DNA of 38,228 bases from an uncultured Prevotellaceae bacterium (GCA_945833925.1 CAMAFX010000017.1:1-38228); one strand, 5' to 3'. Positions 25,891-34,496 are shown, numbered from the stretch's first letter. Notes: generated by a model not told the origin, from the sequence alone. Numbers and translations are program-made.

Positions 25891-26084
25891 ACACAAGAAA
25901 TTCATTTTCTGCGATGAAACCAACAAAAATACATTTCAAACGCTTGTTTTTAACTAAAAGAATAACATTAAGTACAAATATTGTAGATGAGAAGCATTGT
26001 ATTTATAACTTAGAAGAATACATCAAGAAATGAAAACAATCCGAAATTACAACGCAGACGATACTAACCGAAACGCATAAAAAC

Positions 26085-26117
26085 AAAAAAAAGAGAATCA
26101 CATAAAAGTGACTCTCT
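26085..26117 (-). terminator. Terminator of the rpmB-rpmG-DUF4295 operon
   Basis: On the minus strand AGAGAGTCAC, a TTTTAT loop and GTGATTCTCT form a 10-bp stem with one G-T pair (26117-26092), followed by T residues (26091-26085). It lies about 48 bases after the DUF4295 stop. Confidence 0.85.
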
Positions 26118-26164
26118 TGATAATATTTCACAAAAGTGAATGTTACATTTCAAACAACAAGTGA

Positions 26165-26323
26165 TTAGTTCTTAAAGAAGTCTTTAACTGCCTCGTTTGG
26201 AACCATCTGCTCGTCAAATGAGTAAGAACCAGTCTCTGGATTCTTAACCATCTTGATAACTTTGGTATATGAACGGCCATCAGTCTTGCCAGTCTGCAAG
26301 GTAGCCACAGTTTTCTTTGCCAT
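26165..26323 (-). CDS. DUF4295 small protein, probable Bacteroidetes ribosomal protein
   Basis: This 52-residue gene begins MAKKTVATLQTGKTDGRSYT and ends with NEAVKDFFKN. It is basic at the N-terminus and sits 12 bases after rpmG in the same operon, just before the terminator. Small proteins of this type accompany rpmB and rpmG throughout Bacteroidetes. From memory, a Bacteroidetes-specific large-subunit protein (called bL38) was seen in a Flavobacterium ribosome structure. Size and position fit, but I cannot confirm that it is this family. The N-terminal MAKK start, the spacing and the sharing of a promoter and terminator with L28 and L33 make a ribosomal role likely. Confidence 0.88.
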   Translation of the reverse strand: MAKKTVATLQTGKTDGRSYTKVIKMVKNPETGSYSFDEQMVPNEAVKDFFKN

Positions 26324-26335
26324 AGTACTTCCTTA

Positions 26336-26524
26336 TTATTTAATTTCCTTGTGAACAGTCATTCTCTTGAGGATTGGATTGTACTTCTTCAATTCCAAAC
26401 GCTCGGGAGTATTCTTTCTATTCTTTGTTGTGATGTAACGTGATGTGCCGGGCAGACCACTCTGCTTCATCTCTGTGCATTCCAGAATTACCTGAATTCT
26501 GTTGCCTTTAACCTTCTTTGCCAT
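26336..26524 (-). CDS. rpmG: 50S ribosomal protein L33
   Basis: The 62-residue protein has the L33 pattern: [34 protein letters not shown] and the basic tail. Only one Cys remains (C16), so it is the form without the zinc-ribbon cysteines. It lies 19 bases after rpmB and 12 bases before the DUF4295 gene. Confidence 0.96.
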   Translation of the reverse strand: MAKKVKGNRIQVILECTEMKQSGLPGTSRYITTKNRKNTPERLELKKYNPILKRMTVHKEIK

Positions 26525-26543
26525 AGCGTGTTTCTCCTCTTAA

Positions 26544-26804
26544 TTAACCAATTACTCTAATATTCTTCCAATCACAATAGCCCTTGGCAACAGCCTGCTT
26601 CAAAGCAGCGTCAAGACCCATTTTGTTGATGACACGAAGACCATTAGCAGAAATGCTCAATGAAATCCAGCAGTCCTGTTCAACGTAGTAGAACTTCTTG
26701 TTGAAGAGGTTCACATCGAAGTGACGCTTAGTGTGTCTTTTAGAGTGGGAAACGTTGCAGCCAATCATGGCCTTCTTTCCGGTAATTTGACAAATCTTAG
26801 CCAT
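26544..26804 (-). CDS. rpmB: 50S ribosomal protein L28
   Basis: The 86-residue protein begins [20 protein letters not shown] and continues with [18 protein letters not shown], then [17 protein letters not shown]. This is the L28 pattern with the usual length for Bacteroidetes. It is the first gene of the rpmB-rpmG-DUF4295 operon, with a consensus promoter starting 53 bases upstream. Confidence 0.97.
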   Translation of the reverse strand: MAKICQITGKKAMIGCNVSHSKRHTKRHFDVNLFNKKFYYVEQDCWISLSISANGLRVINKMGLDAALKQAVAKGYCDWKNIRVIG

Positions 26805-26856
26805 TTCTCTCTTTTCTTTCTTTAGTTACTTTCAATAACTTCTTTCAAACAGCGTG

Positions 26857-26888
26857 CAAAATTACTATTTATTTTTCACACAACCAAA
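26857..26888 (-). promoter_or_regulatory. Promoter of the rpmB operon
   Basis: On the minus strand TTTG (26888-26885), a 20-base spacer and TAATTTTG (26864-26857) match the consensus exactly. The leader before rpmB would be about 45 bases. Confidence 0.85.
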
Positions 26889-26912
26889 CAAATCGGCAAA
26901 AAAGATTTGATT

Positions 26913-27947
26913 TTATTGATTTAATACGGTCACGCGACTATATGCCGGCTGATCTATAGAGCAAAAATCCTTGTCCTTGAACTTATAGTAACCGGTTATT
27001 CCTATCATGGCAGCGTTGTCGGTAGTGAAACTGAACTTTGGTATGAAAATTTTCCATCCATAACGTTTTGCGTAATCGTGGAAAGCATTCCTGAGACCAT
27101 TATTCGCAGACACACCTCCAGCAACAGCAACCTGTTTAATGTTCAAATCCTTTGCTGCCAGTCTCAACTTTTTCATAAGGATATCTACCACTGTCTTTTC
27201 CAGCGATGCTGCGAGATCCTCCTTATGGTGCTCTATAAAATCAGGATCCTCTTTCAGCCAATCGCGGAGGCTGTACAAGAAAGACGTCTTCAAACCGGAG
27301 AAACTGTAATCATACCCTTTAATATTAGGCTTGGAGAACTGGTACGCATCTGGATTGCCTTGTCTTGCAAGCCTGTCAATAATTGGTCCACCTGGATACC
27401 CGAGTCCCATAACTTTGCTGCACTTGTCTATACATTCTCCTGCTGCGTCGTCTATGGTTTGACCTATCACCTTCATATCATTGTACGCATTAACAAGTAC
27501 TATCTGAGAATTACCTCCGCTCACCAACAAGCACAAGAACGGAAATGTAGGCTGATTATTATCCTCCTCATTTTCCTTGATGAAATGGGCCAAAACATGT
27601 CCTTGAAGATGGTTGACATCAATCATAGGAATACCCAGTGAAGCAGCAAGTCCTTTTGCAAATGACACACCCACATGCAACGAGCCAAGCAGACCAGGTC
27701 CGCGCGTAAAGGCTATAGCAGAAAGTTGTTCACGTTCCACTCCTGCCTTCTTCAATGCTTGGTCGACAACAGGAACTATATTCTGCTGATGAGCACGGCT
27801 TGCCAACTCAGGAACAACACCGCCATAAGCCTCATGAACAGCCTGCGAGGCAGTCACATTACTTAGAAGAACGCTGTTGCGCAACACTGCGGCCGAAGTA
27901 TCATCGCAACTACTTTCTATACTTAAAATAATTATATTCTCTACCAT
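26913..27947 (-). CDS. tsaD: tRNA N6-adenosine threonylcarbamoyltransferase TsaD
   Basis: The 344-residue protein transfers the threonylcarbamoyl group to A37 of tRNAs that read ANN codons. It has the ASKHA fold start LSIESSCDDTSAAV and the metal-binding HLQGHVLAH (H113 and H117). It also has LVSGGNSQI, GQTIDDAAGECIDKCSKVMGL, YPGGPIIDRLA, VAGGVSANNGLR and the third metal ligand region FTTDNAAMIG. Length and motifs are those of a complete family member. It starts 13 bases after map. The partners tsaB, tsaC and tsaE are not in this window. Confidence 0.97.
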   Translation of the reverse strand: MVENIIILSIESSCDDTSAAVLRNSVLLSNVTASQAVHEAYGGVVPELASRAHQQNIVPVVDQALKKAGVEREQLSAIAFTRGPGLLGSLHVGVSFAKGLAASLGIPMIDVNHLQGHVLAHFIKENEEDNNQPTFPFLCLLVSGGNSQIVLVNAYNDMKVIGQTIDDAAGECIDKCSKVMGLGYPGGPIIDRLARQGNPDAYQFSKPNIKGYDYSFSGLKTSFLYSLRDWLKEDPDFIEHHKEDLAASLEKTVVDILMKKLRLAAKDLNIKQVAVAGGVSANNGLRNAFHDYAKRYGWKIFIPKFSFTTDNAAMIGITGYYKFKDKDFCSIDQPAYSRVTVLNQ

Positions 27948-27960
27948 AAACTTGCTAATA

Positions 27961-28842
27961 TTAGTGAGTAATTATCTCCACTCCATTTTCCGTCATGAGA
28001 TAAGTATGTTCCCACTGTGCACTTGGGAGTCCATCCTCAGTGAGAACAATCCAGCCAGTCTCATCCTCCTCGTCTTCGCAAATATCAGGATCACCCATAT
28101 TAATCATCGGTTCTATGGTGAACGTCATTCCCGGAACCAAGAGCATTCCTGTACCAGGCTTTCCAACGTGCTCCACTTCTGGATCCTCATGAAACTCCAC
28201 GCCCACGCCATGTCCGCAATATTCCCTTACCACACTAAAACCATTCTTATGAGCATGTTTAGAAATAGCAGAGCCGAGGTCACCCACGCACACATACGGT
28301 TCGGAACATACCTTTTCACCAATCTTTAGACATTCCCATGCCACATCCACCAATTTCTGGTTTTCCGCATCTGTCTTTCCAATGACAAACATTCGGCTTG
28401 CGTCTGCATAGTATCCATCAACGATGGTAGTGACATCGACATTGACAATATCACCTTCTTCAAGAATTTCCCAATCACAAGGAATTCCATGACATACCAC
28501 ATCGTTAACACTAGTACAACAACTCTTTGGAAAACCGAAATAGTTCAATGGTGCAGGAGTTCCTCCATGCTCCACAGTAAAGTCGTGTACAAGTTTATCA
28601 ATTTCAAGCGTAGACATACCCTCACGTATATGTTCTGACACATAATCCAAAACATCAGTATTGAGGACACCCGCTTTACGGATGCCCTCAATCTGCTGAG
28701 GAGTTTTTATCAGTTTTCTCGTCGGAACTAAGATACCCTTTTCCTGAGCCTCAAGAATCTTGAGGTCCATCTCGGTTGGTTCAACACCGGGCAATAGTTT
28801 CCATCTTGATTTAATCTTCTTTTTAGACTTTTTCTGGTTCAT
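27961..28842 (-). CDS. map: Methionine aminopeptidase type I, with basic N-terminal extension
   Basis: The 293-residue enzyme removes the initiator methionine. The five metal ligands can be placed at D136 (VNVDVT), D147 (GYYADASR), H211 (CGHGVG), E244 (FTIEPMI) and E278 (AQWEHT). The spacing is close to the E. coli enzyme, and H119 is the substrate-binding histidine. About 40 extra residues precede the catalytic domain. They begin with a lysine-rich segment (MNQKKSKKKIKSRWK) that could contact the ribosome. A short acidic insert (EDEED) lies near residue 258. Its ATG overlaps the stop codon of the transporter gene by one base (TAATG), with GGAGGAA just upstream. Confidence 0.95.
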   Translation of the reverse strand: MNQKKSKKKIKSRWKLLPGVEPTEMDLKILEAQEKGILVPTRKLIKTPQQIEGIRKAGVLNTDVLDYVSEHIREGMSTLEIDKLVHDFTVEHGGTPAPLNYFGFPKSCCTSVNDVVCHGIPCDWEILEEGDIVNVDVTTIVDGYYADASRMFVIGKTDAENQKLVDVAWECLKIGEKVCSEPYVCVGDLGSAISKHAHKNGFSVVREYCGHGVGVEFHEDPEVEHVGKPGTGMLLVPGMTFTIEPMINMGDPDICEDEEDETGWIVLTEDGLPSAQWEHTYLMTENGVEIITH

Positions 28843-30536
28843 TATTCCTCCATTCTTCTTTCACGTGTAGCTTGAACAACATTCATAACGTAGTCGCCCA
28901 ACTTCTCACATTCAGATATCAAATCAATATAGAATACACCTATCTGATAATCGTATACCTTATTGTTAATATCAGCCATATTCTGATTCTTCAACTGATT
29001 ACGATAGTTGTTAATCTCGTGCTCAATGTTGACACTGACATTTATGTCAACAAACTGATGTTCTCCTCTACTGATAACCTTATTCATCTGAACAATGGCA
29101 TTCTCTGTGAGACTCATCATATTGTGAATATGTTCATACTGCGACTCCGTGAAGTCCTCGTTTGCATAGTTGCGACGACGGTTGAGAGTACGGCCAAGGT
29201 TGTAACATGAATCACCAATACTTTCCAATTCACTGACCTCTCTGAGCATTCTCTGAATAGAGCCCTTAGACTCAGCACTCAGTCTACCCTCGCTCACCTT
29301 ATTTAAATAATTAGCAATCTCCAACTCCATATTGTCGGTGATACTCTCATACTTCTCGATTCGAGAGAACAATTTATTGAAATCCTCATCTTTTTCGGTG
29401 TGAAGCAATTCGCGCACAAAACCAAACATCCTCAAGCAACGTTCGCCAAAAAGGTTGATTTCTTTCTGAGCCTCCAGGATGCTCAACTCTGATGTACTCA
29501 GCAAACCAGCACTGATAAACTTGAGACGTCCTTCTTCTTCCTCGCCACCCTTCTTGTCTGGGATGACAAAAGTTACGACCTTTTCCAATGGCTTCACGAA
29601 CCATATAAGTATAAGAACGTTAACAACATTAAAAGTTGTATGGAAAGCAGCAAGAACTACAGTAAGCAAGTTCTTATCCAACGACTCGCTATATGGGTCT
29701 ACACCAACAACATTGCAAATGCCATCAACGAAATAAGGGAAGATGCATAAAATCCAGCATACGCCAAACAAGTTGAATATCAAGTGAGCCATAGCGGCAC
29801 GTCTTGCCTGAGTCGATGCAGACAAGGCTACAACATTTGAAGTAATAGTGGTACCGATATTCTCACCCATGACCAATGCAATACCCATGTGAATATCAAG
29901 AACACCTGTCGAGCAAAGAGTCATTGTGATAGCCATAATAGCTGCAGAACTCTGCACGCAGCAAGTCAGCAAACCTCCAACCAAGAGGTAAAGCAAGTAA
30001 CTGCCATATCCCCACGAACTGGTAGACTTAAAGAAACTTGTTACTGCCTCTACTTGGTCAAGCTTCATTTCTGCTGCATTGATTTTCAGAGTCGTAAGAC
30101 CGAGAAGCATCAATGCGAGACCCATAATGAACTCACCAAGGTTTATGTTCTTTTTGCTATAGATAAATATAATAGCAACAAATATCGCAGAGTAGACAAG
30201 GATGCGCATGTCAAAGTTTCCTCCGAGCACCATAATCCACGCTGTAAAAGTCGTACCAATGTTGGCACCCATAATTACGGAGATCGCCTGAGCCAACGAC
30301 AACAGTCCAGCAGACACGAAACTCACAGTCATGACTGTTGTTGCAGTAGAAGACTGAATTGCGGCAGTGATAAACGAGCCAGTCAGAAGACCAGTAAAGC
30401 GGTTTGTGGTCATTGTACCGAGAACGTTACGAAGACTTGCGCCAGCCATTTTCTGAACACCCTCACTCATCACCTTCATACCATACATCAGCATAGCAAC
30501 GGAACCGATGAGCGTCAAGACATGCAATAAATCCAT
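28842..30536 (-). CDS. Na+/phosphate cotransporter family protein with PhoU-like C-terminus
   Basis: The 564-residue membrane protein has the duplicated NptA/NaPi-II core. QSSTATTVM lies at 61-69 and QSSAAIMAI at 195-203, with matching GANIGTT (90-96) and GENIGTT (224-230). About eight hydrophobic helices cover residues 1-310. The soluble C-terminal part (about 345-564) is helical and PhoU-like (VSELESIGDSCYNLGRTLNR, ISECEKLGDYVMNVVQ). It would import phosphate with sodium, or act as a regulator or channel. It lies 111 bases after ilvA without a clear promoter in the gap. Translational coupling to map is likely. Confidence 0.92.
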   Translation of the reverse strand: MDLLHVLTLIGSVAMLMYGMKVMSEGVQKMAGASLRNVLGTMTTNRFTGLLTGSFITAAIQSSTATTVMTVSFVSAGLLSLAQAISVIMGANIGTTFTAWIMVLGGNFDMRILVYSAIFVAIIFIYSKKNINLGEFIMGLALMLLGLTTLKINAAEMKLDQVEAVTSFFKSTSSWGYGSYLLYLLVGGLLTCCVQSSAAIMAITMTLCSTGVLDIHMGIALVMGENIGTTITSNVVALSASTQARRAAMAHLIFNLFGVCWILCIFPYFVDGICNVVGVDPYSESLDKNLLTVVLAAFHTTFNVVNVLILIWFVKPLEKVVTFVIPDKKGGEEEEGRLKFISAGLLSTSELSILEAQKEINLFGERCLRMFGFVRELLHTEKDEDFNKLFSRIEKYESITDNMELEIANYLNKVSEGRLSAESKGSIQRMLREVSELESIGDSCYNLGRTLNRRRNYANEDFTESQYEHIHNMMSLTENAIVQMNKVISRGEHQFVDINVSVNIEHEINNYRNQLKNQNMADINNKVYDYQIGVFYIDLISECEKLGDYVMNVVQATRERRMEE

Positions 30537-30647
30537 AATATAAATAATTTGAGCAGTTGTATAAACGACTAATTTCTAATAATTTTCAATCTTTCATCAA
30601 AGCAAAACACCAAATATTGCAAGAGTCGCAGCAAGAAACGAATGATT

Positions 30648-31838
30648 CTAAATCAATCTAAAACCTTTCTCGCTCAGTGTCTCCTGAATAAGTTTTATAT
30701 GTTCGTGATTTCTTGTTTCTACACGTATGCGCAACTGACAACTGTTTACCACATGACTCTCATCTGCGTGTTCGTGATGAACACTCGTTACGTTGCCACC
30801 AAGACCAGCCACAATTTGGCTCACTTCGACCAACTGACCAGGCTTGTCTTCCAACTCAACGACAAAAGTCCATGCCCTGCCACTCTTTGCCAGACCACGA
30901 TTCATCACACGGCTCAATATCGTCACGTCTATATTTCCTCCGCTGACAATACATATGGTCTTCTTTCCTGCTATGGGAACCTTGTCAAACATTGCCGCAG
31001 CGACGCTGACTGCACCTGCACCCTCACTGATAAGCTTGTGCTGCTCAACAAGTGCCAGGATAGCTGCGCATATCTCGTCTTCGCTAACAGTGACAATACC
31101 ATCAAGGTAGTGCTCGCAGATATCAAATGTAAGATTTCCAGGCTCCTTAACCGCAATGCCGTCAGCGATGGTACTAACATTTGTGAGACGTTCTATATGA
31201 TGATGATCATGGCTCTTGAGCATACTTGGAGCACCATCAGCCTGAACGCCATATACCTTTACCTTGGGATTGAGTTGTTTCACGCCATAAGCCACGCCGC
31301 TTGCCAAGCCACCTCCACCAATGGGAACTATTACAGCCTCTACATCGGGCAGTTGCTCCAAAAGTTCAAGTCCTATTGTTCCCTGTCCTGCAATGACATG
31401 CTCGTCATTGAAGGGATGCACAAACGTAAGCCCTTGCTCATCGCGAAGTTCAAGAGCCTTTCTGTAAGCATCGTCATAAACTCCTGGAACCAGACATATC
31501 TCCGCACCGAGGGAGCGTGTTGCCTCTACCTTACTAATAGGTGCACCTTCTGGTAGGCAAATCAGAGAACGAATACCATTTGTTGATGCTCCGAGAGCTA
31601 CGCCTTGAGCATGATTGCCTGCAGAACATGCTATCACACCCCTTTTCTTTTCCTCGTCGCTCAACTGGCTAATCTTGAAACAAGCCCCTCTAACCTTGAA
31701 ACTACCTGTTACCTGCAGATTTTCCGGCTTAAGGAATATTTCCGATTTAAGGTTAAGTTTTGGAGCTGCTATGAGGTCTGTTCTGCGAACAGTATTCTGC
31801 AGAACATATCGTGCTTTATAAAAATTTTCTAAATTCAT
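30648..31838 (-). CDS. ilvA: Threonine ammonia-lyase with C-terminal ACT domain
   Basis: The 396-residue PLP enzyme converts threonine to 2-oxobutanoate and ammonia, the first step to isoleucine. Visible motifs are LQVTGSFKVRGA with PLP lysine K48, ACSAGNHAQGVALGA, the phosphate-binding VPIGGGGLASG and VSGGNIDVT near the end of the fold II domain. The last 75-80 residues (VVELEDKPGQLVEVSQIVAG) form an ACT-like regulatory domain. This is the medium, about 400-residue form. Biosynthetic or catabolic use cannot be told from sequence alone. No other ilv genes are present. Confidence 0.93.
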   Translation of the reverse strand: MNLENFYKARYVLQNTVRRTDLIAAPKLNLKSEIFLKPENLQVTGSFKVRGACFKISQLSDEEKKRGVIACSAGNHAQGVALGASTNGIRSLICLPEGAPISKVEATRSLGAEICLVPGVYDDAYRKALELRDEQGLTFVHPFNDEHVIAGQGTIGLELLEQLPDVEAVIVPIGGGGLASGVAYGVKQLNPKVKVYGVQADGAPSMLKSHDHHHIERLTNVSTIADGIAVKEPGNLTFDICEHYLDGIVTVSEDEICAAILALVEQHKLISEGAGAVSVAAAMFDKVPIAGKKTICIVSGGNIDVTILSRVMNRGLAKSGRAWTFVVELEDKPGQLVEVSQIVAGLGGNVTSVHHEHADESHVVNSCQLRIRVETRNHEHIKLIQETLSEKGFRLI

Positions 31839-31923
31839 GTCAGACAGATTTTATGCTAAGGCTTTTTTACGATATGACAACATCTCCAACGAATAATGAT
31901 TAGCCATACGTAATAAATCGAAT

Positions 31924-31955
31924 GCAAATTTGCTAAAAAAAATACAAAATAACAA
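31924..31955 (-). promoter_or_regulatory. Possible ilvA promoter
   Basis: On the minus strand TTG (31955-31953), 21 bases and CAAATTTG (31931-31924) resemble the consensus with one mismatch in the -7 box. It lies about 85 bases before the ilvA ATG and is the best match I see in the 254-base gap. Confidence 0.3.
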
Positions 31956-32000
31956 GGAAAAATGTTAAAGAGTAATTAACAAACCCATTTTTAAGCATAT

Positions 32001-32035
32001 TTTGTATCTGCCATAAAAATATATTAGTAAATTTG
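32001..32035 (+). promoter_or_regulatory. Putative promoter of the secreted TPR protein gene
   Basis: TTTG (32001-32004), 23 bases and TAAATTTG (32028-32035) fit the consensus apart from a long spacer. The ATG follows about 57 bases after the -7 box. Confidence 0.5.
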
Positions 32036-32092
32036 CAGTAATATTCGTGCTATACTACAATACAGAACAAATTAACAAATATAAAATACAAA

Positions 32093-33523
32093 ATGAAAAT
32101 CAAATCATTTATTCTTGCCATTGCGCTCGGAGCTACATCGTTGACAGCAATGGCCCAGTTTGAGGGTACCGACATCAACGACCGCGCTGAGTACTCGTTC
32201 AAGAAAGCAGGCATTGCAGAGGCCGACATCAACGACAGTATCCAGATTGCACGCGGATACGTTTCAATGTTCCAGCAGTCTATCCAGAATCAGGACTATA
32301 AGGATGCCTATATCAATTGGAAGTGGCTCATTAACAACACCCCATTCATAAACAACGGTATCTATGCAGGTAACGCTCCATTCATGTTCTATCAGCTTAT
32401 CAACCAGGAACAGGATGCGAACCAGAAGTTGGCTTACTTCAACGACATGATGAAAATGTTCGACCTTCGTCTTGCACGTCTCGACTCTATCAACTCTTTC
32501 AATAAGATAAAGAACACAAAGGGCGATGTACTTGCCGTACGAGCAGATTACTACAACTACACAGCACCTACCATCGGCCAGGCTTGTGGCTACAACTTCA
32601 AGACACACTACGGCAACTACGCTGACGCTATCAAGGAAATCAAGGACAATGGTGGTCGCGATGTCGAGGGTACCGTTCTCCAGAACTTCATCCTTATCAG
32701 CAACGCATATTTCCAGCAGGTGCCAAGCCATCGTGAGCAGTACATGCAGGACTACCTTGATGCAAAGGACGCATGCGAAAAGATGCTCCAACTTGCCAAG
32801 GAGGCAGAGGCAGAAGGCGACACAGCAAAAGCCAAGCAGCTTGTTGCCAAGTACGACGCACCTCTTGCACAGATCGAGACCACATTTGCTACCAGCGGAG
32901 CCGCAGAGCGCGAGCAGGTTATAGCATTGTACGAGAAGACAATTGAGCAGAAGAAGGACGACGTCAACTATCTCCGCAGTGCCATGACACTTATGGCAAA
33001 TGCAGACTGCGACGATGCAGACATCTACTACAAGGCTGCAGAATATGCATATGCAATCGAGCCTACATTCGAGAGTGCCATTGGTCTTGGCCAGTACGAG
33101 CAGAAGAACGGCAACATGCCTAAGATGATGGAATACTACAACAAGGCTATCGAACTCTGTGCCAACGACAACACACGTGGTTCCATCTGCCTCCGCATTG
33201 CAAGTGGTCTCCGCAAGAGCAAGCAGTATACAGGTGCATTGACCTACCTCGACAAGGCACAGGCATACAATGCCGACCTCGCAGGCAAGGCACTCATTCA
33301 GCAGGCTACAGTATACACACAGCTCGGTCAGTACAATGATGCCATGAATTCTGCACGCAAGGCAATGAGTGCAGACATTACCGTAAGCGGTACTGCAGAC
33401 CGTCTCATCGCAAGCATTCAGAAGGCACAGGCTAACCAGGCTGCCAATGCAAAGGCTAAGGCAGAGTACGATGCTTACCTTGCAAAGAAGAAGGCAGAGG
33501 CAGACTTCTGGAGTGGCAAATAA
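32093..33523 (+). CDS. Secreted TPR-repeat protein, probably highly expressed
   Basis: The 476-residue protein has a signal peptide (MKIKSFILAIALGATSLTAMA, then QFEGTD). The mature part is mostly helical, with TPR-like repeats, strongest at about 310-430 (ADIYYKAAEYAYAIEPTFES, MPKMMEYYNKAIELCANDNT, QYTGALTYLDKAQAYNADLA). It ends in an Ala/Lys-rich helix (NAKAKAEYDAYLAKKKAEAD). Codon use differs from its neighbours: preferred codons ending in C dominate (AAC, GAC, TAC), as in highly expressed Bacteroidetes genes. It has its own promoter-like site and a strong terminator, so it is monocistronic. Homologues are usually hypothetical TPR proteins; a partner-binding role in the periplasm or at the outer membrane is inferred. 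Confidence 0.85.
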   Translation: MKIKSFILAIALGATSLTAMAQFEGTDINDRAEYSFKKAGIAEADINDSIQIARGYVSMFQQSIQNQDYKDAYINWKWLINNTPFINNGIYAGNAPFMFYQLINQEQDANQKLAYFNDMMKMFDLRLARLDSINSFNKIKNTKGDVLAVRADYYNYTAPTIGQACGYNFKTHYGNYADAIKEIKDNGGRDVEGTVLQNFILISNAYFQQVPSHREQYMQDYLDAKDACEKMLQLAKEAEAEGDTAKAKQLVAKYDAPLAQIETTFATSGAAEREQVIALYEKTIEQKKDDVNYLRSAMTLMANADCDDADIYYKAAEYAYAIEPTFESAIGLGQYEQKNGNMPKMMEYYNKAIELCANDNTRGSICLRIASGLRKSKQYTGALTYLDKAQAYNADLAGKALIQQATVYTQLGQYNDAMNSARKAMSADITVSGTADRLIASIQKAQANQAANAKAKAEYDAYLAKKKAEADFWSGK

Positions 33524-33546
33524 CACATTATTTACATAAAGCACAG

Positions 33547-33581
33547 AAAAAGAACGGAGTTGACTACTCCGTTCTTTTTTT
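33547..33581 (+). terminator. Terminator of the secreted TPR protein gene
   Basis: AAAAAGAACGGAGT and ACTCCGTTCTTTTT form a perfect 14-bp stem with a TGACT loop (33547-33579) and a following T-tract. It lies 23 bases after the stop codon. Confidence 0.92.
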
Positions 33582-33635
33582 ATTCTATTGCACAAATAAA
33601 ATCGTCATCAACTGTTTATTTATAAATATATTTTG

Positions 33636-33643
33636 TAATTTTG
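33636..33643 (+). promoter_or_regulatory. Putative -7 box of the YggS-family gene
   Basis: TAATTTTG lies 86 bases before the ATG at 33730. The -33 region has TGTTTA rather than TTTG. Confidence 0.45.
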
Positions 33644-33729
33644 TATACAGAACCCTCTATCGTGAACATATTGCCAACAATGGAGGAATACACATTATAT
33701 ATATAACGCGCGCGTAAAACAACTACACA

Positions 33730-34398
33730 ATGTCCATTCAGAGCAAGATAAACGAGATTAAATCTACCCTGCCCGACAACGTCAGACTGGTAGCAGTCAG
33801 CAAGTACCACCCTGCAGAAATGATAAAGGAAGCGTACGACGGAGGGCAAAGAGTTTTCGGAGAAAGCCATGTGCAGGAAGTCCTGCAAAAAGTAAACGTA
33901 CTGCCGAAGGACATCGAATGGCACTTCATCGGCCATCTGCAAACCAACAAGGTCAAGCAACTGTTGCCCCACGTCAGCATGATACATTCAGTTGACAGTC
34001 TCAAACTCATCAAGGAGATTGAAAAACAAGCCGAAAAGATAGAAAAAGAAGTAAATATACTGCTTCAGTTGCACGTAGCCCAGGAAGAAACAAAATTTGG
34101 ATGGACAATTGACGAAGCCGAGGATTTGCTGGCAAGCAACGTACTGGCAGACTTCCCACACATTCATGTCGTTGGCATAATGTGTATGGCAAGCAATGTT
34201 GACAACGAGAAACAGATAGCAGATGAATTTGAGACTGCAAGAATGTTCTTTACCCATGCCAAGGAAGTATATTTCAAGGACAAACCAGAATTCAGGGAGT
34301 GCTCTATGGGAATGAGCGACGATTATCCAATCGCAATCGAGCACGGAAGCACACTAATAAGGGTCGGAAGCAAAATTTTTGGTCAAAGAGTGTATTAA
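33730..34398 (+). CDS. YggS/PLPBP-family PLP homeostasis protein
   Basis: The 222-residue protein is the single-domain, alanine racemase-like barrel of the YggS/PROSC family. The PLP lysine is K25 in LVAVSKYHPAE. Other marks are FGESHVQEVLQK, WHFIGHLQTNKVKQLLP, IHSVDSLKL, FGWTIDEAE, GIMCMAS, the C-terminal SMGMSDDYPIAIEHGST and RVGSKIFG. The family binds PLP and balances B6 and amino acid pools without known enzyme activity. It ends about 12 bases before the -33 box of the acyl-CoA ligase promoter, so the two plus-strand genes are probably separate units. Confidence 0.95.
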   Translation: MSIQSKINEIKSTLPDNVRLVAVSKYHPAEMIKEAYDGGQRVFGESHVQEVLQKVNVLPKDIEWHFIGHLQTNKVKQLLPHVSMIHSVDSLKLIKEIEKQAEKIEKEVNILLQLHVAQEETKFGWTIDEAEDLLASNVLADFPHIHVVGIMCMASNVDNEKQIADEFETARMFFTHAKEVYFKDKPEFRECSMGMSDDYPIAIEHGSTLIRVGSKIFGQRVY

Positions 34399-34410
34399 AA
34401 CAAGAATTTA

Positions 34411-34442
34411 TTTGTTTTTTTGCACAAAACGTCGTACCTTTG
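34411..34442 (+). promoter_or_regulatory. Promoter of the acyl-CoA ligase gene
   Basis: TTTG (34411-34414), a 20-base spacer and TACCTTTG (34435-34442) match the consensus exactly, 54 bases before the ATG. Confidence 0.88.
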
Positions 34443-34496
34443 TGCAATAATTAGGAACTATCAAACAAATACTCACCAACAAACAATAAAAAGGTT

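Larger units (their letters stand above)
25837..26164. other. Intergenic region between ftsY and the DUF4295 gene
   Basis: This 328-base stretch holds the terminator of the rpmB-rpmG-DUF4295 unit (26085-26117) and a -7 box for ftsY (25890-25883). Between them is AT-rich sequence in which I see no gene. Confidence 0.7.

Noticed and set aside
26890-26911. CAAATC...GATTTG hairpin as a tsaD terminator
   Set aside because: The stem is only 6 bp and the T-run lies in the loop, not after the stem. I see no convincing tsaD terminator.
32264-33595. 443-codon open frame on the minus strand opposite the secreted TPR gene
   Set aside because: It is antisense to a gene with a signal peptide, TPR repeats and its own terminator. 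The biased codons of that gene leave few stops on the other strand. The frame is Cys/Val/Leu-rich and has no recognisable domain.
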